From assembly GCA_937898525.1 (NCBI GenBank), contig CALCBC010000012.1:9478-73477 (forward strand): a stretch of DNA of 64,000 nucleotides. Direction: 5' to 3'. Below, in pieces: positions 24,371-30,936 of the stretch. Each line of letters begins with the position of its first letter. Within the stretch, counting starts at the first letter, position 1. The notes under the pieces are model-generated. The model was not told the origin of the DNA, searched no databases, and was given only the letters and a program-made list of their open reading frames with translations. A program made the position numbers and the translations under genes. The stretch comes from an uncultured Sphingomonadales bacterium (GTDB lineage Bacteria > Pseudomonadota > Alphaproteobacteria > Sphingomonadales > Sphingomonadaceae).

Positions 24371-26029
24371 ATGCCTCACCATACCCCGCTCATCGGAACG
24401 ATAGTCGCAGGTCTCGTTGTCGCCTTCTTCATGGGCGCCATCGCGCACCGCCTGCGCGTCTCACCGGTCGCCGGCTACTTGTTCGCGGGCATCATCGTCG
24501 GTCCTTTCACACCCGGATTCGTCGCCGACGTGTCGCTGGCCAACGAGCTGGCGGAGCTGGGGGTCATCCTGCTCATGTTCGGGGTAGGTCTGCACTTCTC
24601 GCTGCGCGACCTGCTGGCGGTCCGGAAGATCGCCGTCCCCGGCGCGCTGGGACAGATCGCCGTGGCTACGATGCTCGGCGTCGGCCTGGCCCTGTCGCTG
24701 GGCTGGACGCTGGCCGCGGGGCTCGTGTTCGGTCTGGCGCTGTCGGTCGCCAGTACCGTCGTCCTGTTGCGCGCCATGCAGGCGCGAGACCTGCTCAACA
24801 CCGAACGCGGGCGCATCGCCGTGGGCTGGCTCATCGTCGAGGACCTGGCGATGGTCGTCACGCTGGTGATCCTGCCGCCAGTCGCCGGGCTGCTGTCCGG
24901 CGAGGCCGTCAGCGGTGCGAGCATCGCCTCGGCCTTCGGGCTTATGCTGCTGAAGGTCGGAGGTTTCATCGCTTTCATGCTGATCGTCGCCAAGCGCATC
25001 GTCCCGGTCGCCCTGCACTGGGTGGCGCACACTGGATCGCGCGAGCTTTTCCGCCTCGCGGTGCTGTCGATCGCGCTCGGCGTGGCCTTCGGCGCGGCCA
25101 TGGTGTTCGACGTATCGTTCGCTCTCGGGGCCTTCTTCGCGGGAATGATCCTCGGCGAAAGCGAGCTCAGCCGGCGGGCGGCCGAGGAGACGCTGCCGCT
25201 GCGCGACGCTTTCGCGGTGCTGTTCTTCGTTTCGGTCGGCATGCTGTTCGATCCGACGGTTGTGCTCGAACGGCCGTGGCCCCTGCTCGCCACGGTGATC
25301 ATCATCGTGTTCGGCAAGTCGATCGCCGCCTACGGTATCGTCCGCGCGTTCGGCCACCCGAACCGCACCGCGCTGACGATCTCGGCCAGCCTGGCGCAGA
25401 TTGGCGAGTTCTCGTTCATCCTCGCCGGGCTCGGAACGGGCCTCGGCGTGCTGCCCTCCGAAGGTCGCGACCTGATCCTCGCCGGGGCGATCATCTCGAT
25501 CTTCCTCAACCCGTTCGTGTTCACCGCCGTTGCCGGGCGAGCAGGCGCGGAGAAGGAGCGCGAGCGGGCTGAAGGCGAGGCGCGGGAGATGGAGCGCCAG
25601 CGCGAGCGGCGCGACCACACGATCCTCGTCGGGTTCGGCCGGGTCGGCCGGATCATCGGCGAGACCGCCGCCGAGGGTGGCCGGGCGATGGTGGTGATCG
25701 AGGACCAGGCCGACATCGCCAAGGACGCGGCCGATCTCGGGCTGCCGGTCGTCATCGGCAATGCTACAGCCCCTCATGTCCTGCGCGAGGCAGGGATCGC
25801 CGACGCCACGCGTCTGGTCATCGCCATTCCCGAGGGATTCGAGGCCGGCGCGATCGCCGAGCGCGCGCGCAAGGCGAATCCCGACATCACGATCCTTGCC
25901 CGAGCGCATTCCGACGCGGAAGTCGAACACCTTCAGAAGCTCGGTGTCGACCAGATCGTCATGGGCGAGCGCGAGATCGCCCGCCGATTGCTCGAGCTCA
26001 TCCGACGCAGGCTGCGCGAGGAGACATGA
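24371..26029 (+). CDS. Kef-type (YbaL-like) monovalent cation:proton antiporter
   Basis: 552 residues. The N-terminal two thirds form a CPA2 antiporter membrane domain of about 12 helices: RVSPVAGYLFAGIIVGPFTP, LILLMFGVGLHFSL-like ILLMFGVGLHFSLRDLLAV, GRIAVGWLIVEDLAMVVTL, and VSFALGAFFAGMILGESELS. The C-terminal part is a TrkA-N/RCK nucleotide-binding domain (from about residue 415) with ILVGFGRVGRIIGETAAEGG and a second Rossmann half ending at IRRRLREET. The order matches E. coli YbaL/KefC proteins, which exchange potassium or sodium for protons. The small membrane peptide gene is directly upstream. Ion preference cannot be judged. Confidence 0.9.
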   Translation: MPHHTPLIGTIVAGLVVAFFMGAIAHRLRVSPVAGYLFAGIIVGPFTPGFVADVSLANELAELGVILLMFGVGLHFSLRDLLAVRKIAVPGALGQIAVATMLGVGLALSLGWTLAAGLVFGLALSVASTVVLLRAMQARDLLNTERGRIAVGWLIVEDLAMVVTLVILPPVAGLLSGEAVSGASIASAFGLMLLKVGGFIAFMLIVAKRIVPVALHWVAHTGSRELFRLAVLSIALGVAFGAAMVFDVSFALGAFFAGMILGESELSRRAAEETLPLRDAFAVLFFVSVGMLFDPTVVLERPWPLLATVIIIVFGKSIAAYGIVRAFGHPNRTALTISASLAQIGEFSFILAGLGTGLGVLPSEGRDLILAGAIISIFLNPFVFTAVAGRAGAEKERERAEGEAREMERQRERRDHTILVGFGRVGRIIGETAAEGGRAMVVIEDQADIAKDAADLGLPVVIGNATAPHVLREAGIADATRLVIAIPEGFEAGAIAERARKANPDITILARAHSDAEVEHLQKLGVDQIVMGEREIARRLLELIRRRLREET

Positions 26030-26093
26030 GGCGCGAGGACATCTTCCGCTGCTTGGTCTAGGGGGCGAATCCCGCACAGCCACTGGGTAGCCA

Positions 26094-26807
26094 ATGGAAC
26101 TGACTCCACTCGACTATGCCGATGGCGAGACGCCGCTGACCGGCCTTCTCGCCTGCCCCTCTGATCCGCCGCGCGCCGGGGTGCTGGTGTTTCCGACGAT
26201 CATGAACTCGACGCCGGCGGTCGAGACCAAGGCCTTCGCGCTGGCGGACGCTGGCTACCTCGCGCTGATCGCCGACTTCTACGGCCGGCGACCGACGAGC
26301 TTCGACGAAGCGCGCACGCTGGCAGCGGAGATTCGGCCCGATCCGCTCGTCTATCGCAGGCGGCTCAAGGCCGGGCTGCGCGCACTTGCGAACCTTCCCG
26401 AGGCCGCCGGGCTGCCGCTCGGCGCGATCGGCTTCTGCATGGGCGGGCAGGCCGCGCTCGAACTGGCGCGCGACGGGGCGCCGCTGTTTGCGGTGACGAG
26501 CTTTCACGGCCTGCTCGACACCGGCCTCCCCGCCGAACCCGGGCAGATCACCGCGCGCATACTCGTGTGCCACGGCGATGCCGACCCGATGGTCCCGCGC
26601 AGCCAGGTGCTGGCGTTCTGGGAGGAAATGGATGCCGCGCAGGCCAACTGGCACTTCCACGCGTACAGCGGCGTCAAGCACGGCTTCACCAACCCCGCCA
26701 AGGTCGAGGGAAATCCTGCGGTCGCCTACGACGCGAGCGCCGATCGGCAGAGCTGGGCAGCGATGCTGTCGCTGTTCGACGAGGTGCTGAGCGCGGAGGG
26801 GCGCTAG
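26094..26807 (+). CDS. Dienelactone hydrolase family protein
   Basis: An alpha/beta hydrolase of 237 residues. The nucleophile elbow is GFCMGGQAAL (Cys in place of Ser, as in true dienelactone hydrolases), the acid lies in CHGDADPMVPRSQ and the histidine in GVKHGFTNPA. There is no signal peptide, so it is cytoplasmic. The substrate is probably a lactone or ester from aromatic or chlorinated compound degradation, but the family is broad and no catabolic operon surrounds it. Its TAG shares CTAG with the stop of the convergent acyl-CoA dehydrogenase gene. Confidence 0.88.
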   Translation: MELTPLDYADGETPLTGLLACPSDPPRAGVLVFPTIMNSTPAVETKAFALADAGYLALIADFYGRRPTSFDEARTLAAEIRPDPLVYRRRLKAGLRALANLPEAAGLPLGAIGFCMGGQAALELARDGAPLFAVTSFHGLLDTGLPAEPGQITARILVCHGDADPMVPRSQVLAFWEEMDAAQANWHFHAYSGVKHGFTNPAKVEGNPAVAYDASADRQSWAAMLSLFDEVLSAEGR

Positions 26808-28534
26808 CCCTGGGGGGCGAAAGCCTCGGGCGGCAGCGCCGTCAGCGTGCTGGAGCCCGCCTCCACCCGGCGCCGAAGCGTCACCGCCTCGGGAAGCGCG
26901 CGCGCCGCGTAGTGGCGTGCAGTGACCAGCTTGGCGGCGCTCAGCGGATCGTCGGGACCGGCCAGCGCCGCCCGGGCGAGCCGCAGCCACATCCACCCGA
27001 CAGCGACCAGGCCGACGAGGTGCATGTAAGCGTAGGATCCGCCGCCGAGGTCGTCGAAGCTCCTCTTGCCGGCCGAAAGCAGCCATAGCCCGGCCTCGCG
27101 CGCTTCGTGCATCGCCTCGCGCAAGGGCGCGGCGACGTCGTGCAGCTCGTCGGGGGCGGTCTCGCAGTCGCCTTCGACCAACGCGAGGAAACGCTCGGCG
27201 ACCTGGCCGTTGTCGCGCAGCAACTTGCGCCCCGCCAGGTCGAGCGCCTGGACGCCGTTGGCGCCCTCGTAGATCATCGGCACCCGCGCATCGCGGACGA
27301 TCTGCTCCATGCCCCATTCGGCGACGTAGCCGTGTCCGCCGAAGACCTGCTGCATGGCGACGGCAGTCTCGAAACCCTTGTCGGTGCCGAAGCCCTTGAG
27401 GATTGGTGTCAGGAACGAGACCAGCGCCTCCGCGGCAGTCCGTTCCGCCTCGGTCTCGGCGGCGTGCGACAGGTCGATCTGGTGCGCGGTCCACAGCACC
27501 AGCGCGCGGAACCCCTCGGTGAAGGCGCGGGCGTCCATCAGCATACGCCGGACGTCGGGATGGACGATCAGGGGATCGGCGGGCGCCTTGCTGCCCGGCG
27601 CCCGACCTTGCCGGCGATCGAGCGCGTAGGCGGCCGCGTTCTGGTAGGCGAGCTCGGCCTGGGCGAGACCCTGGTTGCCGCACGACAGGCGCGCGGCGTT
27701 CATCATGATGAACATCGCCGCGAGGCCCTCGTTCTCGGCGCCGACCAGCCAGCCGGTGGCGCCGTCGAAGTTCATCACGCAGGTGGCGCTGCCGTGGATA
27801 CCCATCTTGTGCTCGATCGCCCCGCAGGAGACCGCATTGCGGCTGCCGTCGGGGAGGATCTTCGGCACCACCAGCAGCGAAATGCCCTTCGTCCCTTCGG
27901 GCGCGTCGGGCAGCCTCGCTAGCACGAGGTGGACGATGTTGTCGGTCAGGTCCTGCTCGCCGCCCGAACAGAAGATCTTCTCGCCGGTGACCGAATAGCT
28001 GCCGTCGCCGCGCGGTTCGGCTCGGGTCCGCAGCAGGCCGAGGTCGGTACCCGCATGCGCCTCCGTCAGCGCCATCGTGCCGAGCCATTCGCCCGAGACG
28101 AGCTTCGGCAGGTACCGCGCCCTGAGTTCCTCGCTGCCGCGGTCCATCAGCGCCGCGACGGCGCCGTGGGTCAGGCCGGGATACATGTTGAACGCGTGGC
28201 AGGCCGAATCGAGGAACTCCTCGACCACGGTCCCCAGCACGTGCGGCAGGCCCTGCCCGCCGTGCTCCTCGGGCAGCGCGAGCGTGCCCCAGCCCGACTC
28301 GACGTACTGCCGATAGGCCTCGCGGAAGCCCGCCGGGGTAGTGACCGTCCCGTCCGGGTGGCGGGTGCATCCCTCGCGGTCGGCGACCGGGTTGAGAGGG
28401 GCAATGACCTCGGCGGCGAAGCGGCCGGCTTCCTCGAGGATCGGGGCGAGCAGGTCCGGGTCGATCCCGGCCCCGCCGAGCAGGCGGTCGATGATGAAGC
28501 GGACGTCGCGGATCGGGGGTGTGTAGCTTGGCAT
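26804..28534 (-). CDS. Acyl-CoA dehydrogenase (with C-terminal extension domain)
   Basis: An FAD enzyme of fatty-acid beta-oxidation or related pathways; 576 residues, the length of the AcdA/DszC-neighbour group with an extra C-terminal domain. It begins with the characteristic PPIRDVRFIIDRL. It contains GTLALPEEHGGQGLPHVLGT, WLGTMALTEAHAGTDLGLLR, YSVTGEKIFCSGGEQDL, the FAD motif QQVFGGHGYVAEWGMEQIVR, and the catalytic base region IYEGANGVQALDLAGRKLL. The remaining roughly 140 residues are the C-terminal helical domain. It is monocistronic as far as can be seen, with its stop overlapping that of the dienelactone hydrolase gene. Confidence 0.92.
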   Translation of the reverse strand: MPSYTPPIRDVRFIIDRLLGGAGIDPDLLAPILEEAGRFAAEVIAPLNPVADREGCTRHPDGTVTTPAGFREAYRQYVESGWGTLALPEEHGGQGLPHVLGTVVEEFLDSACHAFNMYPGLTHGAVAALMDRGSEELRARYLPKLVSGEWLGTMALTEAHAGTDLGLLRTRAEPRGDGSYSVTGEKIFCSGGEQDLTDNIVHLVLARLPDAPEGTKGISLLVVPKILPDGSRNAVSCGAIEHKMGIHGSATCVMNFDGATGWLVGAENEGLAAMFIMMNAARLSCGNQGLAQAELAYQNAAAYALDRRQGRAPGSKAPADPLIVHPDVRRMLMDARAFTEGFRALVLWTAHQIDLSHAAETEAERTAAEALVSFLTPILKGFGTDKGFETAVAMQQVFGGHGYVAEWGMEQIVRDARVPMIYEGANGVQALDLAGRKLLRDNGQVAERFLALVEGDCETAPDELHDVAAPLREAMHEAREAGLWLLSAGKRSFDDLGGGSYAYMHLVGLVAVGWMWLRLARAALAGPDDPLSAAKLVTARHYAARALPEAVTLRRRVEAGSSTLTALPPEAFAPQG

Positions 28535-28556
28535 GATGAGGCGCGACTAGCGCCCC

Positions 28557-28889
28557 TCACGCGTCGAAGCGAGTCAGCTTGTCGCCGTCGAGTTCGCGGT
28601 AGAAACAGCTGCGCGCGCCGGTGTGACACGCCGGCCCTTCCGGGCGTACCTTGAGCACGAGCGCGTCCTGGTCGCAGTCGACAAGAATCGACTCCACCCT
28701 CAACACATGACCCGAGGTTTCCCCCTTCTTCCACAGCCGGCCGCGGCTGCGCGAATGGAAGTGCGCGAGGCCGGTCTCGCGGGTGGCGTCGAGCGCCTCC
28801 CGGTCCATGAATGCGACCATCAGGACCTCGCCGCTGGCCGAATCCTGCGCGATGGCAACCACGAGCCCCGCGGAATCGAACCGGGGCAT
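28557..28889 (-). CDS. hisI: Phosphoribosyl-AMP cyclohydrolase
   Basis: The third step of histidine biosynthesis. The stand-alone HisI has AGLVVAIAQDSASGEVLMVA, FMDREALDATRETGLAHFHS, SRGRLWKKGETSGHVLRVES, the metal sites DCDQDAL and GPACHTGARSCFYRE. With the ATG at 28889 (GAGG five bases upstream) the protein has 110 residues. Family-like residues continue upstream (ARESGEEF), so translation may begin earlier, for example at a GTG near 29009 or at a rare ATT after an AAAGGA sequence around 28937. It stands apart from other his genes, as often happens in alphaproteobacteria. Confidence 0.93.
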   Translation of the reverse strand: MPRFDSAGLVVAIAQDSASGEVLMVAFMDREALDATRETGLAHFHSRSRGRLWKKGETSGHVLRVESILVDCDQDALVLKVRPEGPACHTGARSCFYRELDGDKLTRFDA

Positions 28890-29289
28890 GAATTCCTCGC
28901 CGCTCTCGCGGGCGGCGGCGTCCTCCGAGCTGTCCGAAATTGGTGCAGTTCCTTTGTGAAAATGGCCGCAAACCCGCGTGCCGATTGGGGTTTGTTGCAC
29001 GATAACCACAGAGCCGCGGCAAAATCCATGCTGCGCCGCGAAGCCGCTTTGTGACGGTACCTTTCAATGGGATGAATGGTGCAGCGGCTGTGACGGGCCG
29101 CGACCTGCCGGCAGCGCCGGATACGCGCCAAGGAAGGGGGGTCTCGGCACCAGTCCGCAAGGGCGGGCCGGGAAATATGAGGGTTCGGGCCGACGCGTCG
29201 TCTGGGGGGAGACGCGGCAATCGGTCCAGCGAACTTCGTCACGCGAACGCCCGGGGCAACCCCCCGGGCGTTTTGCAAGAAGGCCCCGG
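28890..29289. other. 400-bp intergenic region between hisI and comF
   Basis: No convincing protein is encoded; all open frames here lack ribosome sites and family resemblance. The plus strand carries GC-rich inverted repeats, for example CGTCT (about 29198) and AGACG (about 29209) around a G-rich loop, and GTGACG (29051-29056) with CGTCAC (29237-29242), and it ends in the hairpin with TTTT at 29246-29274. This would fit a small structured RNA of about 230-240 bases on the plus strand. The minus strand must hold the hisI promoter. I could not match it to RNase P, tmRNA, SRP RNA or a known riboswitch. Confidence 0.35.
29246..29274 (+). terminator. Intrinsic terminator hairpin between hisI and comF
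   Basis: AACGCCCGGGG (29246-29256) and CCCCGGGCGTT (29262-29272) form an 11-bp stem with a five-base loop. On the plus strand the stem is followed by TTTT counting its last two bases, so it best terminates a plus-strand transcript. It also lies 16 bp beyond the comF stop on the minus strand, where the flanking A/T content is lower but termination is still possible. Confidence 0.7.
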
Positions 29290-30024
29290 TCACAGCCCTT
29301 CCTCCAGCACCCGCGCGAAGCAGGCGACGACAACGCGTTCGGCGCCGGCGCGCTTGAGCGCCGCCACGCAGGCGTCGGACGTCGCGCCGCTGGTCATCAC
29401 GTCATCGACCAGCACCACCTTTGCGCCTTTCAGTCGCTCGCGGCGCCCGGGTCGGGCCGCGATCGCGCCGGTCAGCGCGCGGGCGCGCGCCGAGCGGCCG
29501 AGACCGCCGAGAGCCGGAGTGCGCTTGCGTCGGACGAGACCGTCGACGAGCAGCGTCGCGCCGCGCTGCCGGGCGATTTCGCGCGCCAGCAGCGCCGACT
29601 GGTTGAACCCTCGCCGCCACAGCCGCAGCGGGTGCAGCGGCACCGGGACGACCAGCCAGTCGCGGTCGAGGTCGGGCAGGCGCACGGCGATCAGCCGGGC
29701 CAGCAACGGCGCCAGCGCGATCCGGCGGCCATGCTTGAAGGCCAGCACGAGCTTGCGCGAAGCGTCGTTGTAAAGCGTGGCGGCCGCGACGCCGTCATGG
29801 CGCGGCGCGCGGGCAAGGCACGGCGCGCAGATCGATCCGGCAGTCACCGGGGCGTCGCCGAACGGCCGCTGGCACAGGACGCAGGCGGGCTCGCCGGGAA
29901 TCACCAGCTCGGCCCAGCACCCGGCGCAGAGCCCGTCCTGAGCGGCGATGGCCGCCCCGCACGAGGGGCAGCGCGGCGGGTAGACGAGATCGACCAGCGG
30001 GGCGAAGGGCTCGGCGAGATTCAC
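29290..30024 (-). CDS. comF: ComF family protein (phosphoribosyltransferase fold)
   Basis: A 244-residue ComF/GntX-type protein. The N-terminal part has a four-cysteine zinc finger (YPPRCPSCGAA, then GLCAGCW). A second cysteine group follows (ACVLCQRPF, ICAPCLA). The phosphoribosyltransferase domain has VVPVPLHPLRLWRRGFNQSA and the PRPP loop VVLVDDVMTSGATSDAC. The start chosen is the GTG at 30024 (VNLAEPFAPLVDLVYPP), because longer readings run into the divergent methyltransferase gene. ComF is needed for DNA uptake in naturally competent bacteria, but in many proteobacteria its role is unknown. Confidence 0.9.
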   Translation of the reverse strand: MNLAEPFAPLVDLVYPPRCPSCGAAIAAQDGLCAGCWAELVIPGEPACVLCQRPFGDAPVTAGSICAPCLARAPRHDGVAAATLYNDASRKLVLAFKHGRRIALAPLLARLIAVRLPDLDRDWLVVPVPLHPLRLWRRGFNQSALLAREIARQRGATLLVDGLVRRKRTPALGGLGRSARARALTGAIAARPGRRERLKGAKVVLVDDVMTSGATSDACVAALKRAGAERVVVACFARVLEEGL

Positions 30025-30071
30025 CGGAGCGCCGCCTTGCGCCCGGCCGCTCCACGGGGCAGGAGCCGCGC

Positions 30072-30827
30072 ATGTCCAGCGCCCCGCCGACGATCTTCTC
30101 GCCCGCCCGCCGGCGGGCCTTGCGCGGACGCATCGCCGGCCTGCAGCGACGGGGCGATGCGGCACGATTCGTGATCGATGACATGCTGGAGGACGTGCTC
30201 GAACGGCTCGCGTTCCTGCGCCACGAGCCGCGGCGTAGCCTGGTCATCGGCGACTGGACCGGCGAGCTGGCCGGAACCTTGCGCGGCCGCGGGAGCGAGG
30301 TGACCGAAGCCGGGCCCGAAACACTCGACGAGGAGCAGCCCTACCCGTTCGGCGGTTTCGACCTGGTGGCTTCGGTTGGCACGCTCGATACGGTCAACGA
30401 CCTGCCGGGGGCGCTGATCCATATCCGCCGTGCGCTCGCCCCGGGCGGGCGGGCGATCGCGAGCCTTATCGGCGCAGGCAGCCTGCCCGTGCTGCGCCGG
30501 ATCATGCTCGCGGCCGATGCCGAGCGGCCGGCGGCGCGCGTCCACCCGCTGGTCGACGTGCGCGCGGGCGCGCAGCTGCTGCAGCGCGCAGGCTGGGCCG
30601 ATCCGGTGGCCGACAGCCGGCCGCTCAAGGTGGCCTACCGCTCGCTGGACAGGCTGGTCGGCGACCTCCGGGCACAGGGTCTTGGCAACGCGCTGGCCTC
30701 GCCCACGCCGGGACTGGGCAAGGCCGGGCTGGAACGGGCGCGGCGAGCCTTCGCGGAGGCGGCGGATGCGGACGGGCGGGTGGTCGAGACCTTCGAGATC
30801 CTGACGCTTAGCGGGCGCCACCCCTGA
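30072..30827 (+). CDS. SAM-dependent methyltransferase
   Basis: 251 residues with a class I methyltransferase-like core: RSLVIGDWTGELAGTLRGRG (degenerate glycine motif I), FDLVASVGTLDTVNDLPGAL, and ALAPGGRAIASLIGAGSLP. It resembles the NDUFAF5/BioC-like group found in alphaproteobacteria, where the motif I acidic/glycine pattern is weak, so activity is uncertain. The N-terminus MSSAPPTIFSPARRRALRGR matches that group, which often begins with a FDRxLRxxRRxRA-like stretch. It is divergent from comF (47 bp) and convergent with ppdK across a 109-bp repeat-containing gap. Confidence 0.78.
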   Translation: MSSAPPTIFSPARRRALRGRIAGLQRRGDAARFVIDDMLEDVLERLAFLRHEPRRSLVIGDWTGELAGTLRGRGSEVTEAGPETLDEEQPYPFGGFDLVASVGTLDTVNDLPGALIHIRRALAPGGRAIASLIGAGSLPVLRRIMLAADAERPAARVHPLVDVRAGAQLLQRAGWADPVADSRPLKVAYRSLDRLVGDLRAQGLGNALASPTPGLGKAGLERARRAFAEAADADGRVVETFEILTLSGRHP

Positions 30828-30831
30828 CGTG

Positions 30832-30936
30832 CGTGCTTCGACTGGCGCAGTACGAGCGAGGTTGGGTGGTGAGAGTTCCATCTTGGACATCTCCTCCCTT
30901 CCCCGCTCCGCCCGTTCACCCAGAGCCTGTCGAACG
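30832..30936. repeat. Imperfect inverted repeat between convergent genes
   Basis: The left end (30832-30858) contains GCTTCGACTGGCGCAGTACG. The right end (30904-30936) contains CACCCAGAGCCTGTCGAACG. Read on opposite strands, both resemble the TTCGACAGGCTCAG-type intergenic repeats common in sphingomonads, in degraded form. The pair fills the gap between the methyltransferase and ppdK and could act as a two-way transcription end. Confidence 0.45.

Noticed and set aside
24461..26083. Long open frame on the minus strand opposite the antiporter gene (540 codons)
   Set aside because: The composition is dominated by Arg, Asp, His and Gln in repetitive patterns produced by reading a membrane protein gene backwards; no ribosome site or known domain.
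29040..29275. RNase P RNA, tmRNA, SRP RNA or cobalamin riboswitch in the hisI-comF gap
   Set aside because: The diagnostic conserved boxes of these RNAs were looked for and not found; only an unspecific structured-RNA candidate remains.
28820..29293. Open frame spanning the hisI-comF gap on the minus strand
   Set aside because: It runs out of frame through hisI and across the terminator hairpin; no family resemblance. The region is better explained as non-coding.
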